Assembly: GCA_022559985.1 (NCBI GenBank)
Contig: JAFJTR010000042.1
Location: forward strand, 186,001 to 250,000
Direction: 5' to 3'
DNA: 64,000 nucleotides
Origin: Parastagonospora avenae f. sp. tritici 18332-5
Lineage: Eukaryota; Ascomycota; Dothideomycetes; Pleosporales; Phaeosphaeriaceae
Positions 23,567-35,702 of the stretch are shown here, piece by piece (positions within the stretch are counted from its first letter, which is position 1; each line of letters starts with the position of its first letter). The translations under genes and the position numbers were made by a program. The notes under the pieces were generated by a model that saw only the letters and a program-made list of their open reading frames with translations, searched no databases and had not been told where the DNA came from.

Positions 23567-24845
23567 ATTGGCGGTATTGGTGGGCTTCTACTTTTCGAAA
23601 AAGTGGTATAGTGGGACAGTCGGTACTACCCCGCAGTAGGGAAGTTGGACTCGGTGATCTGAACGCGAGTTTGAGAGATGTCTCCGGCGCAGTCGACGCT
23701 CAGAGGCAGACGGAGTCGTTCAGTTGATAAGCCGTGGAGGCAGGCGTCTGGTGAAGAGGGAGAATGGAGCGGGGGCAGAATCTGAAATATCATCTAGTGG
23801 GGCAGTCGCTTGGGACTAACTTAGCGTGGAGTGGCGTTAAGGTCGCTTTCCCGCATCACGACCAGCCATTCTGCCGCCCTTTTGTTCAAAATCCCGTATC
23901 TCGACCCGTATTCACTTCTTCATTCAGTGGAACTGGTTCATTATATGCTCGTCATCGAGATTATGACTCCGATTCAAATGGTCGAGTCACTGGGTGAGTC
24001 TACGCAAGCCCAGTGCCACGGCCTAATCGCATTCAATTGGGTAGCATCGGGAGAGCAAGGGCGCGAAATCAATGGAGAATTTGGCCAGCGGCTCATGCAC
24101 CAATGCTTGATTAATCAAGCCCGTTTCATGTCCATTTGCAACTAGCGACTTAATACGAATAGTCTGTATATCTTCAGAGAGCCCTTTGAGTGTTTAGAAC
24201 ATTAGTAATCATGTGAATCTATCTAGGCTTTTGTGTCGCTTCAAGAATGGATCTTGCAGGTTTGGAATGTTTGCGATAGACATGTTGCTGTGCACCTGTA
24301 AGCGGACGTTCACCTGTTTCCTGTAGCTTTACTCAATCTGGTGCTCTGACTCGAGAAGTTCTGCAAGTCACCAGCGATGCTGTGTAACAATCCGTGCCTC
24401 GCTTTTACATCCCGAGCCCAGCAGCATAGCTTGTCCAATCGGCCACTTACTTCAATATCCCGGGCGCCTTCTATAGCCCACGTATGAGGCTGACAGCCGT
24501 GGACTCGAGATCCCTGATCATTCTAGTTTTCATCACAGCGGCAATTTTTCCATGCTATTTTAGCTCTGGTATACTTCGACGGGTAGTAGGCGACAGAAGA
24601 AATATGCTCTACTATTGTTGCATCACGTCAAAAAAAGAATCACATTATACGTGAGCAGTATATCATTCATGAGCTCATGCCGAAGCAGAGCACCGTAGAT
24701 TCGACTCGCCTATATATGAATGTATGGTCGAGTTCGAGAGAGACTTTTGCTATGAAATCCTTCCAATCGTGATGATATCGTCAGAACGACCAAGAACTGG
24801 AAAACCCGAAACGCCGCATCATGCAATGAAAGCCAGAGACGGAGT
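23567..24845. other. Intergenic, eEF2 promoter and La 3' flank
   Basis: About 1.3 kb. Several small frames start here but have no family motif or splice pattern. It is presumably the strong eEF2 promoter near 23567-23800; I see no repeat or RNA gene. Confidence 0.5.
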
Positions 24846-26375
24846 TTACTCGTCCTGCTTAATCTCCAACTTGCCCTTCTTGGGGCTATCGGCGCGTTCA
24901 TCGCCGTCGGCCTTGCGCTTGTTGGAGCTGTCCTTGTCGGCATCGCCGCGGGTGTCCTTGACAACGGGCACGCCATGACCATCGCGCTCGACCTCCTTGC
25001 GGTCCTCTTCTTTGCGGATGCTACGGTCATCCTTGCCCTTCTGGAAGCGATCGCGGCGGTCATTCCAGTCACGGCTGTCGACTGAGCCAGCTGAACCGCT
25101 GCGGTCACGTTGGCGGCGGGGAGAGCGGTCACGATCACGGCGGTCGCGACGATCACGGCCGTCATATCCACCTCGTCCACGGCCACCTCCACGTCCACGT
25201 CCACGTCCTTGACCTCGGCCACGCCCACGAGTATCGCCCTTGCTGCGGTTGCCATTGGACTCCCACCTCCTGGACTCGAAGTTAGGCTCAATGCCCTTCT
25301 GCTCGCACTTCCAGATGATGTATTCCTTCTTGCCCATGACGGTAAGCTCGTTGCCGTTGAACTTGGGCTTGGGGTCGAGAGCAAGGAACTGCTTCTGAGA
25401 GTCCTCAGAGTCGAACTCAACGAAGACGCTGCCCTTCCAGCTGTCATCTGCGTCACGGCGCTTGCGGACCATGACTGCGCCGTAGGGACGGAAGAACTTC
25501 TCAATCGCAATCTGACCAGCCTTTTCAGGCTCGCCGAAGTTCTTGACGTAGACGCTAGTCTCGATCTTGTTCGAGGACGCTTTCTTGAGGCGGTAGAAGT
25601 AGTCGAGGGTGCTGGGCTTGCGCTCCTCGTCGCCCTCCTCTGTGGGGCAGATAAGAGGCTCCTTGCGCTTGACTGCCTCCTTTCCGGTTCCGTTGTACTC
25701 ACCGTCGTCTACGACAATCAAGTCATTGCTCTCGCGCAGCGCATCAACAATGGCAGAGTACGGACGAAAGCGACGCATGCGCTTGAAGTCGGACAGGTGC
25801 TTGATGGAGACAGGGCAGTTAAGAGGTCCGCCGAGCTCAGTGAACAAATGCTCGTCAGTGACCAAGTTGTGGTTGGAGAAGTAGAATTCGACCTGCGCAC
25901 GGTTAGTGGGGTTTTTGCGACCAGCGCACTGCGCATCGTACCTGGTTGCGAATCTCGACAGGGTCGTCGGTCTCGGGGAGGTTATCGAATTCCTCGTTGC
26001 GCCTGTTGTATCGAGTCAGTCGAGGGCAAAAGAGGTTGGCGGATGCGCAACGAACTTCTTGGTGTTGTTGTTGAAGCCGCCGCGACCGCGGCCTCGTCCA
26101 CGGCCTCCATCACGGCGGTCGTTGAAGCGGTCGAAGCGACCGTTGCGGTCATTGCGGTCGTTACGACCACCGCGACGCTCGTCCTTGTCCTTGGAGTTGC
26201 CATTGAGCTCCCATTTCTCTTCGCCGGCGGCTTCCGACTTGTCTTTGGAGTTGTCGGCCTTTGCGTCGCTCATTGTGGCGTCATTGCTCGTGGTGGGCTT
26301 AACGTCTGAGCTCTCAGTCTTAACCGCCTCAGCGGGGTTGGAGGCTGCCGCAGCAACGTTCTCAGTGTCGGCCAT
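24846..26375 (-). CDS. La-related RNA chaperone (La autoantigen homologue)
   Basis: Binds the UUU-OH 3' ends of new RNA polymerase III transcripts in the nucleus and aids tRNA maturation. Exons 26375-26056, 26002-25942, 25892-24846 (475 residues). Residues 1-106 are a low-complexity head with an RGR/RGG run. The La motif follows (PETDDPVEIRNQVEFYFSNH, then LVTDEHLFTELGG and RMRRFRPYSAIVDALRES), then RRM1 (SVYVKNFGEPEKAGQIAIEK to LTVMGKKEYIIW, about 225-310) and a second RGG block rich in RGRGRG and RDRR. The tail is basic with KR-rich nuclear signals. The first intron uses donor gttcgt; the frame and conserved LPETDDP support it. Two RGG blocks flanking the La module are the notable feature. 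Confidence 0.92.
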
Positions 26376-26630
26376 AGTTGAAAACAGTATATCTAGAGTC
26401 GCGGATTAGCTTTGGAGCTACTAGGATACTGTTTTTATAATGCAAGTTCTGGCGCGGCTGCGGGTGAGAAAAAGATGGGGACGAACGAGCTTTTGAAGTG
26501 AGAGAGCTCTAGCATTTTTTCGGAACCGACGCCGCACGGGCCCCCAGATTTCACGATTTGCCCGTCACCTATTGTCGGACGACTCAGAGAACGGCCAGTC
26601 ATCGCACATGCACCGCCTCCCACATTCGCC

Positions 26631-27971
26631 ATGCCCAGGAAAAACCCAAGGTTCCACTCGCTGAAGAAGCTGGTACGTCATTGTCGTGTATACGAGGAAG
26701 GGCGGCGCTGATGGCAGTAGCATGTCCGCCAGGACTGGTCACGATGGTCCCTCTATTCCCTTTCACAGCTCCGCACACCCAATACCGCGACGAAAACGTA
26801 CTTCCAGCAGAAATGGGCGGCCAAGGCGGCCACGCGAGCATACCATGGAGAGCACATACGTGAGAAGAAGTGGAAGCGGCAGTTCAAGAGGAATTTGCCA
26901 GCCGTAGTGCCCATGGACCACAAATATCTGGCACAGTATGATGGTTCAGAGCAAGGTGCTGGGCGAGGAATGGGCGCAGAATCGCAAGACAAGACGAGGA
27001 TACCACCAATGACGCCGTACATGCAGATGACATACTACCCGCTGGAGCGGCGATTAGACACTGCCATCTTCCGCGCACTGTTTGCGAGCAGTGTAAGGCA
27101 GGCGAGGCAATTCGTTGTCCACGGCCTGGTCAAGGTCAATGGCAAGAAGGTGTGTGTGGCAGTCTCCAAACACCGCCCGTCGTACTGACATCACTTTCAG
27201 ATGGTATACCCAGGATACTCGCTCAACCCAGGCGACATGTTCCAAGTCGAGCCTTCCTCCGTTATGTTCGCAACCGGCGCCCCCAAAACCCGCTCCACAC
27301 GCGCTCGCAAAGTCATCAAAGAGAAGGCTGCCGCCCGCGCCGAAGAGCGCGAGCAAAACCCCATTAAGCCTGACCCCAAACCATCCGCTCCCGAAAGCAC
27401 CCGCGCAGAACCCACACCCACCGAGCTGAAGCAGCAACTCCAAGCCCTCATGGAGCAAGTCGACGACGTCCTTGCCGAAGACGTCAAGGCCAAAGACAAG
27501 CAAAAGTTCCGCGCCTTCAGACAGTCGGTCAAGAAAGCCATCGGCCTCTGGCGCACCGCCAACCCAGAAACTATCTCCACCCTCGACACCCAATTCGACT
27601 TCCTCAAGACGCAAATCGCCTCGCGTTCCGCCCCGTCTTCATCTCGCGACCCCGCGGATGCAGAGCCCCTGATCTCGCAAGAAGACCAAGCCCGCCTGCG
27701 CTCCGCGTTTGAAAAGCTGCGCCTCGAGACCGAGCACACGAGCGCGTGGAATCGGAGAAACGTCGCCGCGCCGTACGCAACGCCGTGGCGGCCGAGGGAC
27801 TACATGAGTGCATTCGCCTTCATACCGAGATACTTGGAAGTCAATCAGAATATTTGCGCGGCCGTGTATCTCAGGCATCCTGTGGCGCGACCGGGGCTGG
27901 CGGAGGTGCCGACACCATTTCATATTGAAACGGGGCAGTTGGCGTTTAACTGGTATCTGAGGAGGAGATAA
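26631..27971 (+). CDS. NAM9: Mitochondrial small ribosomal subunit protein uS4m (Nam9)
   Basis: rRNA-binding protein of the mitoribosomal small subunit. Exons 26631-26672, 26769-27149, 27201-27971 (397 residues). The N-terminal block TKTYFQQKWAAKAATRAYHG and PAVVPMDHKYLAQYDGSEQ is the fungal uS4m signature. The S4 domain (about residues 95-165) reads PLERRLDTAIFRALFASS, RQARQFVVHGLVKVNGKK, then MVYPGYSLNPGDMFQVEP across the last junction. A Glu/Lys-rich extension and a conserved C-terminus (WRPRDYMSAFAFIPRYLEVN) complete it. It is transcribed divergently from the La gene, with about 255 bases between start codons, so the two probably share a promoter. Confidence 0.94.
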
Positions 27972-28572
27972 GGAAGTGCAGGAGGGGATGGGCTGTACTA
28001 TATGTATGTAGACGAGCATGGCAGTTGTACAATATAGAGTGTGAGATGGAATCAACTCCGAGCATTCAATACAGCATTTAGCAAAGTTGTTGTGTTCGAA
28101 CTCATGTTGAATTATTATAGACTTTTGCATCCCGCAATGTCTTTTGATATACGCTTCCCTCCCATGACCCGTACGATGTGTAAGTACAACTAAAAATGCC
28201 GCTACTCCAGCTTCCCGCGCAAGAAGTAGAATGAAAATGAACATGTTTGTACATTGGGCGCAGATATTATTAGTCGCGAGAAGCCCCAGTCCCGCTGGTA
28301 GAAGTATTGTGAATATGAAAGCGAGCATCCCAACGCCTGCTGTGTGCAAAGACGAGCTCAAGGGTGTGTTTTCACAAAGCAAGAAGTACTCGCCTATCCC
28401 TCGACCCGGAAGCTGGGATTAGGAGACTGAGCTATTCTGTAGCATCAGGTGGACCCGTACAGTCCATCGCTTAGCTGTATGCAGCTAGATGTGTATCGCC
28501 GGTAGGTGTGTAGTCGAGAGGTAGACGTCGAAGAAGTGATAGATCGTGCCATCACAGAACATCCGCCACCCC
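27972..28572. other. Convergent intergenic region
   Basis: 3' flanks of uS4m and of the membrane protein. A hydrophobic minus-strand frame (about 28140-28382) was considered and rejected as a gene. Confidence 0.5.
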
Positions 28573-30481
28573 TCAATCAACGTCACTTTCCTCCTCGTCC
28601 TCTGAACACGTAAAAATGCTCTGCGGATAACGCAGCGTCTCCGCGCTTGGCCTCGGACTAACGTCGACAATACTACTGTCCGGCGTCCAGTGCGATGTCG
28701 TCTCAGAAGTGGTCGACGAGGTATACTGCCTGAAGCCATTGGCGACGATATCCGACATGTCAACCTCGGACTCGTAGTTTGGCGGCTCGCTAGGCGGATT
28801 CGAGCGGTAGCTGGGTAAGCTGTCTGTCCGAGACTGCGGGCGTGACGGCGCCTCGGACGACATGACAGTCGGTGGGTACGTTGATGCTAGGGAAGGCGGA
28901 TATGTATGGTAGCAGTTACACGGGGCGTGGGCGACTCTGCCTTCTTCGGCGCCGCGGACAAGTTCGTTGACTACGTCGTGGGCAGCGCGTAATTGGCGGA
29001 TTTCGGCTTGCATGGCGTCTTCGAGGACGCTTTCTTGCGATTGGATGAGGGAGCGCTTCTCTTCGTAGTCTTCCATGCGCTCTTGGTCTTTTCGCCAGTT
29101 GCCGCGCCACCAGTTGCGCCAGGCGTGCTTTCGGGCTGCACGGCGGTATGCTGCGGCAGTGTCACGCTCTTCACGAGCGGCGGCACGTTCGGTGCGGGTA
29201 CGGAGGCTGCTGCACTTGTGGCGGATAGTTGCAATGAGGCAGCCACAGCAAAGGAGGCTCAGTGTGACCTCGAGAGCGACGATGTACGGCGATGTCTTCG
29301 TAGGACGTGGCGGTAGTTCGTTGGTAACTTCCTCGTACGGTTGCACGTTAATAGACTCAACTTTGATCGAGCCACCAGACTTTTGCACCGCATTGATGTG
29401 AGCTGGGGCGTAGAGGTCCAGGCTTGGGCGACCCATGTCGTTGGCTTGTTTGGACTTGCAACGCTCAACAGCGTCTTTCAGGGCACCTTGGGCTTTATGC
29501 GCAATGGCCTTGAATATGCAAGCGAGGCCTTCGCACTCGTTGATCTCGTCTGTGAGGCTATTGACCTCTTTTCGGAGCTGTGAGTTGATGCGGTCCTTCT
29601 TGCTTGCAATGGCCTGCTGTAACTTGCGAAGCTCGGCTTGAAGCTCCCTTAATTCGCGCAGGTCGTTCTCTAGTGACTGCTCAAGGATAGTGCTGTCTTC
29701 TGCGGCTAGAGTTCCGTTGGCGACGAGACGAAGGTGTGCAGGCGGGTTACGCCAGTATTGTGCCACGTCTTTGTCACTTGCGGAGCGGTTGGGAACAGAT
29801 TCGAACCTGAGCAAAGAGGGAGGTAATGTTTGCTGCTTGAACGAGACTGTGAATCCAGAGGGTATAGTGAGACTTTTGCCGTCGATGGCTTTGATGCTGA
29901 CTGTCAGGACCTGTGCTGCTTCGTCTGTCTCCTTGTCGCCGTGAAGACAGGCAGAGTTCCATTCAAGATCCAAGTCGCGTTGTAGGGAAAGGTCATCCTG
30001 TGTGACGTCGGTAGCACCTCCAGCGGTGTATGAGCCTGAGCCAGTAGCGAAGTCACCGTTCCACTCTTGAGACAGCTGCACTCCATTCAAGGTAATGTTA
30101 GAAGAACCACAGGCTTCGTCTTGGGCATGACTTGTGAATCTCAAAACCTGGAGCGCGTGAGCACGATGTCACTATTTTAGGTGCCTGGAGTGGCCTTACA
30201 AGGGACTCGTCATCCTGGTCCGTGTCATGTGCTGAGCCAAGACAGCCGTTGCAGGGGACACTGAATGTAGCTTGCGCGTAGTCGTGTTGAAATTCTGCAA
30301 TAGTTTAGCAGATGCCTGGAGATGGCAAAGCTGAATGTATGTAAGGGTGGATCGTACCGTAGTGTAGGAGCTTTCCGTCTGGTCGAGGAACGTCGACGCT
30401 GCGACTAGGTAGGACAGCGGCAGTGACAGAGGCGATGCTGAGCGCACAGGCGGACACGAACTTGGACCTCAGCGAACGCAT
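28573..30481 (-). CDS. Secretory-pathway single-pass membrane protein, unknown function
   Basis: Not recognised as a named family. Exons 30481-30358, 30294-30200, 30147-28573 (597 residues). Signal peptide residues 1 to about 22 (KFVSACALSIASVTAAVL). The luminal part has paired cysteines (CNGCLG, EACGSS, NSACLHG), sequons and a heptad-like coiled coil (about 229-279) followed by CEGLACIFKAIAHKAQGALK. One transmembrane helix (about 359-381, YIVALEVTLSLLCCGCLIAT) leads to a very basic, Arg/Trp-rich juxtamembrane cytosolic segment (RRAARKHAWRNWWRGNWRKD), a second helix and a Ser/Pro-rich acidic tail. This is a type I topology resembling a fungal surface or sorting protein; the role is unknown. 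Confidence 0.8.
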
Positions 30482-31378
30482 CGTTCAGCGAGAGCAGGAA
30501 GCGAATATTAAGCAGAGCAAAAACAGCAGACAAACAGCAATCCGACCTGGAAGACGCGCACAACGAGCGGCGCTGAAGTGGAGTGGGCGGTCAAAGTCTC
30601 CAAACTTCAGCAGGATCAGGCACCAGTTTGAAGGGCGTTGGTGTGCTTAAGAGCGGCCGGAGAGTTTAAGGCCCCGTGGCTGCGGTCAGCGTGGCTTAGA
30701 CGTCCGCGCCGCTCACAACTCAGGTTCGCGCATGAATGCGATGTGATGAAACACTGAAACGAAAGCAATCGTGCAAGAACGCAGTGCAGACGCGATGCTA
30801 GAGGGCCTTTGGTTGGGGATTCTGGCGCATAGCGTGAAGGGTCATCTGGCAAGATCGAGACGGCTTCCGGGGCGTTCCTTCCTCTTCGATTCGATCACGC
30901 AGCAACATATTCCATGGAGAATACCATCCTCTAAGCATGGCATATTTGAAAGTAGCTACTAGGCAGCATGTCTATTCGGAAGCTTATGCATTTAAGAACT
31001 TAGATGTACATTCCAGCAGGAAAGTAGCATCATGCTAGACCAAATTCTCGTAGAGATGATAGACACGAAGTTGAAAGGCTCAAATCGTCCACGATTTGAG
31101 CACGCAAAGTTATGAAGTAGAGATAGTAGGTCCAAGTCACGTCATGACCAATGTATGTCCGATTATCGTGAATCGTGCCTGTGAAGTAATAGCCGCCAAG
31201 CATGGTCCAAGCTCCTCCGCGATTCTTCGATACACGATGCTTGACCAAACACACCACACGCGCTGTACAACTCCGCCCCAGCTCTCGACTTCACTGCTGA
31301 GCTGTTTCTCTTGTGCATTTGATAGCACATTTGCGCCTCTTCTACAACGCTACGTACTCTGACGACTGAGTAGTCAAC
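30482..31378. other. Divergent intergenic region
   Basis: Promoters of the membrane protein and LSM4. No gene-like frame, RNA gene or repeat was recognised. Confidence 0.5.
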
Positions 31379-31871
31379 ATGGTACGTCATAGAATGCGAC
31401 GCCGTGGACCGGGGACTTGATATTGACAACGTCCGCAGCTTCCCTTAGGCCTCTTAACGGCAGCGACCGGCCACCCTATGCTCGTGGAGCTGAAGAGCGG
31501 CGAGACCCTCAACGGACTGCTCGTCAATTGCGACACCTGGATGAACCTCACCTTGAGGGAAGTGGTACAAACGAGTGCAGACGGCGACAAGTTCATGCGG
31601 TTACCGGAGATATACGTGCGCGGTAGCACAGTAAGAGCCAAAGATTTCCTTTGTAAATCGGCGGAATGCTAACATATCACAGATCAAATACCTTCGAGTG
31701 CCAGACGAGATCGTCGACGTAGTGAAGGACCAGCAAGTAAAGGACCAGGCGAACCGCGGTGGCCGAGGTGGCATGCATCAGCGAGGAGAGCACCGCGGCG
31801 ATCGGGGAGGCCGAGGCATGCGCGGTCGTGGACGAGGACGTGGAAGAGGAGGCGGTGGAGGAGGCGCTTGA
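31379..31871 (+). CDS. LSM4: U6 snRNA-associated Sm-like protein LSm4
   Basis: Subunit of the LSm2-8 (U6 snRNP) and LSm1-7 (mRNA decapping) rings. Exons 31379-31381 (only the ATG), 31439-31630, 31683-31871 (127 residues). The Sm fold is nearly identical to other LSm4: LPLGLLTAATGHPMLVELKS (Sm1) and RLPEIYVRGST plus IKYLRVPDEIVD (Sm2). The C-terminal tail is an RGG-type stretch (RGGRGMRGRGRGRGRGGG), as in metazoan and plant LSm4 and unlike the Asn-rich tail of budding yeast. The first codon is split from the rest by a phase-0 intron; without it the protein would have no ATG at the conserved position. Confidence 0.95.
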
Positions 31872-32842
31872 GGCCCATGAGTACATACGATTACGTTGCC
31901 AACGATTGCCTACGACCTACGACCTGTCCATGCGCTTGAGATGAAAGCGGTGTCTCCACCCGTCTCCCGTGTTCCGATCGACCCTCAGTTGCGACAGTCA
32001 CACAGCACACCGTTTTGCAATGAACTCGCAGGGAATGGGCTCGGCCACGGGCTGTTACCATCCTGCTCGTGGTCCAGCTTCTGCGAAAGTAACTGTTGTG
32101 ATATGATTGCGCTTGGCACATAATGCGCGAAGTATGACAAGAATCAGCGGGACTGCCGAGTCGAAAGTCAAGCTTCACTAATGCGGAGTAGCCGTCAGAA
32201 TGTACCACACTCCAATGCGAATGTACAGCCTCATTTTGGCCGGACTACACCTTTATTAGAGAATAATCACAATCGCTCATGTTTATTATCTCCTACTATG
32301 CGCACCTGTTTTGCTCGCCACATCACAACCAGCGACTAGCCAATGCGGGAATACTGCCATATATCATGTTAAACACCATGTGCAGGCATCTCGACTATGC
32401 TCGTAGTTTATGACAAACCATTGACGGAGATCGCTAGGGCTTGGAAGAGCTTGGCGAAAGAGCCCCCTACAGCTCGATTCGGCATGCTGGAGACGGAGGT
32501 GCGCGTCCTTAGTCTTTTTTGGTTTCCCATGTATGCTGTAGTATGCGACAACTGAACTGCATGCGATACAGTGCAGATGCGGGGTAGAGCGCTTAGACGT
32601 TTCGAACCTGACCTCGGGACCTTACATTGATCTTACCTAGGTAGTACGACAGCTCGACTCTTCGAACAGGACATGGTAGAAACACGATTCTGAGTAGTTC
32701 ATCATCATTAGCGCCCGTGTACTTTCTCCTCCAAATCCTCATTGCCAAACTCTCCGAGACGGTGCTTCCAATCTTTAGCTCTACGAGTATCCGAATCAGT
32801 TTACATCTGAAAGCAAGCATCGATCATTTTTTATAGCCCAAC
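31872..32842. other. Intergenic, about 970 bases
   Basis: LSM4 3' flank and SDR promoter. Nothing recognisable beyond short chance frames. Confidence 0.5.
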
Positions 32843-33853
32843 ATGACTAGCTTTGAGATACCAGACACCGCCCTCGAGGGTATCAAGGATCAAGTTGTGG
32901 TTATTACTGGTGAACCGACCTCCACGAAGCCAGTCGTCCAAGCTCACTGATGCCATCTAGGAGCGTCATCCGGCATAGGTCTTGCAACACTCCGGAGAGT
33001 GATCAAGCACGGCGGCAAAGTCTTTGCAAGCGACGTCAACCCCCTCCCAGAACCCGAGGCCTCCTCAGTTCCGTTCCAGAAAGTCGACGTAACATCATGG
33101 AAAGACCAAGCCGAGCTCTTCAAAGCCGCAGAAAAGCAGTACACCAAGATCGACCACGTCTTCGCCAACGCCGGAATCGGACCAACCATCAACCTCATGG
33201 AAGAAGACGTCGATGAGAACGGAGACCTGCTACCCCCAAAACTAGACACCCTCAATATTAATCTGACAGGCTGTATGTACACCGTCAAACTAGGCATATT
33301 CTACCTCAAGAAGAATCCAAGGGGCGGGAGTGTGGTCATGACTGCTTCGGCGTCGAGTTTCGCACGCTTTCCCGCTACGGATTACAGTACGTCTTCATTT
33401 CAAGTGATATACCTTAGAAATTATCCTAAATAACCCCCAGCGACATCCAAACACGCCGTCCTCGGCCTTCTCCGCGCTCTAACTCCCAACCTCACCCAAT
33501 CCCCCCACCCCATCCGCATCAACGCCATCGCACCCTCCTGGACCGCTACTAATATCGTCCCGCAAGCCGTTATCTCCGCGCTGGGCGAGGGAAACTATCA
33601 ATCCGCTGACGTTGTTGGGCGGTCTGTTGCGCTGCTGATGGCGGACGGGGAGAGGCATGGCGAGTTGGTGTACAGTGAGCGTGGTAGGTACATGGATTTG
33701 GAAAACGGGAAAAAGGGGTATCATGAGGTCACGAAGAGGATGTTGGGAGTAGAGGAAGAGTTGAGGGAGACGAGTGTTGTGAGGGGGTTAAGGGAAGAGG
33801 TGGAGGGGAAGAGGGAGGGGGAGAAGGTTGTGGTGGAGGGTCAGTCTGCCTGA
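32843..33853 (+). CDS. Short-chain dehydrogenase (15-hydroxyprostaglandin-dehydrogenase-like)
   Basis: NAD(P)-dependent oxidoreductase, 301 residues. Exons 32843-32909, 32961-33386 and 33441-33853. Cofactor motif GGASSGIG spans the first junction; FANAGIG is the NNAG equivalent; the catalytic triad is Ser in TASASSFARF and YTTSK (Tyr and Lys, with the second intron right after the Tyr). The intron positions at the glycine motif and the active site resemble those of related fungal SDRs. A Glu/Arg-rich C-terminal extension (about residues 270-301) is not needed for the fold. Substrate unknown. Confidence 0.9.
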
Positions 33854-34137
33854 AGGTATGTGTCTTGGTGGGCTTTCGAAATTTACTTATGCTTACAGTG
33901 GTAGACTAGCAGGCGCAAATCTGCTTGAAATTGGTTCTTTCAGGGTTAAGTTATGTTTCCGACCACGACGAATCTACAGGCACCAAATTACCAGTTCTGC
34001 TTGGAAATCGGCAGTCCATATCAATAGTGACCACATCGAAAGCAGCATAGATGTGTAACATGAATCTGACATAATATTTCACACTTCTGCTGATCTTCTA
34101 GCTCGTTGTGTTTCTACAATCTCCATTTACTTTGCGT

Positions 34138-35641
34138 TCAACCAGGGAAAGGATACACAGCCGGACTCTTATACCCATTCGTCCCCACCGCACGCACGCC
34201 AAAGATAACATTATCCTTACTCAGCGGCAGCGTCACACTCTCAACCTTCCCAACATCAACCTGATGCGTCCACAAACTATTGGCAATCGGTCGCCAGACA
34301 ACCTCATACCCAGCTACATTCGTGTGGTTCGAAACAACCCATTTCAACCTCGTGTCATTGTCCAAGACCGTTGTATCAACAGTGACGTTCCGCGGCATGC
34401 CCGGTGCCTCAGACAAAGCCCAGATCGTCGCCATATTGACCTTGCCCACTCTTGCCGTGTACTCAAAGTCCACGAACTCAATAAGATCGCCATACACCGT
34501 CCCATTCTCCGTCCGTAAGTCCTGATGCTGATGCGCAAAGTTCTCATTCGGCTCCGTATACCTAATCGCCGGATACCCATTCTGCAAAAACGGCGTGTGG
34601 TCACCACCACGCAGGAATCTATCCAGACGGTATATAATCGCAATGCTCATGCCAGTGGCATTATTCCCCGCGACCTCGGCGGAAAACCGAGCGAGCTCTC
34701 GCGCGGGGCTGTCGTTCTCGCCGCCGATTTGCAGACGCTGGGCGGCTTTTGTGGCGGATTCCGAGGGCGGGGGACCTTGGGCGAAGGCGCGGATGGTGAA
34801 GGGGTCTTTTTGGCCGCGGTCGCCAGTCGAGGAGCCGACGATGTCGCAGTTGAGCATGCCTTCGACGTTGGTGCTGGAGTTCTTGAGGGTGCCGGCTAGG
34901 TAGCCGGCGCCATAGAGGCCTTGTTCTTCGCCGGCTACGGCGGCGAGGATGATGGTGGACTTGGGCTGGTGTTTGGAAAGAATGCGGGCAAGTTCCATTG
35001 CGACTGGACAGGTTAGCAAAGAGTCTTGTTCAAAGGCTGTGTGATTTCTTACTGGCAGTTCCACTTGCATCATCGTTTGCTCCTGGAGAATCCGCTTCGT
35101 AGTTCAAGATATCGGTGACGCGGCTGTCGTAGTGCCCAGTCATGACATAAACCTTTTCGGGTGTCTCGCTTCCTTTTATCGTAGCTACCACATTGGAGAT
35201 GACTACAGGAAACGGTATCCTCGACGCGATGCCTTGCGTGTAGCTCTGCACTTCGACAGTCATTCTTCCCTCGCTTTCGTCAGCCCAAACCTTCATCTCT
35301 GATGCGATCCAATCACGAGCAGCATGGATGCCTCTTGTGCTGCTGTTGAAGGTGGCTAGGGTATGGCGAGTACCAAATGAGACCAACTTGGTGATGATGG
35401 CCTCAATGTTCGCTGGACTGATCTCGTCCAGCATGGCTGCGACCTCTTCAGTCGGCGCTTGCGGTACAAGCTCGACACCGACGTTTGACGGCGGCCATGC
35501 TGCGCTTGCACAATTGGTGTAGCTCTCATCTTTGACAGCAATCGGAGGAGCTAGGTCACGCTCAAGTAGAGCTTCGTGCGCATCGTGAGCACTCACAGTC
35601 GCCAGCAGGGCGATACCCAAAGTAGCAGGATTGAAACGCAT
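34138..35641 (-). CDS. Secreted M28-family zinc aminopeptidase
   Basis: Extracellular aminopeptidase likely used to gain amino acids from protein. Exons 35641-35053 and 35003-34138 (484 residues). Signal peptide MRFNPATLGIALLATVSA. The di-zinc ligands of clan MH are visible: His170 in TGHYDSR, Asp190 in GANDDASG, Glu223 next to the catalytic Glu222 in VAGEEQG, Asp250 in LNCDIVG and His332 in GGDHTPF. After the catalytic domain a C-terminal beta-sandwich-like part (RLKWVVSNHTNVAGYEVVWR and VIFGVRAVGTNGYKS) resembles a fibronectin type III module. Several sequons. A TATA box lies 53-61 bases upstream. Confidence 0.92.
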
Positions 35642-35693
35642 GACGTATAAAACAGAACACTTTCAACTCAACTTCTCATGCGTCACAGCCTTT

Positions 35694-35702
35694 CTTATAA
35701 AA
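35694..35702 (-). promoter_or_regulatory. TATA box of the M28 aminopeptidase
   Basis: Minus strand reads ttttataag, 53-61 bases before the ATG at 35641. Confidence 0.55.

Noticed and set aside
25110..26309. 399-codon plus-strand open frame antisense to the La gene
   Set aside because: Low-complexity Thr/Val/Ala composition is the mirror of the RGG repeats; La exons with conserved motifs cover the other strand.
27639..28382. Hydrophobic minus-strand frame that looks like a small membrane protein
   Set aside because: It overlaps the 3' end of the uS4m coding sequence; no upstream exon, conserved motif or promoter supports it.
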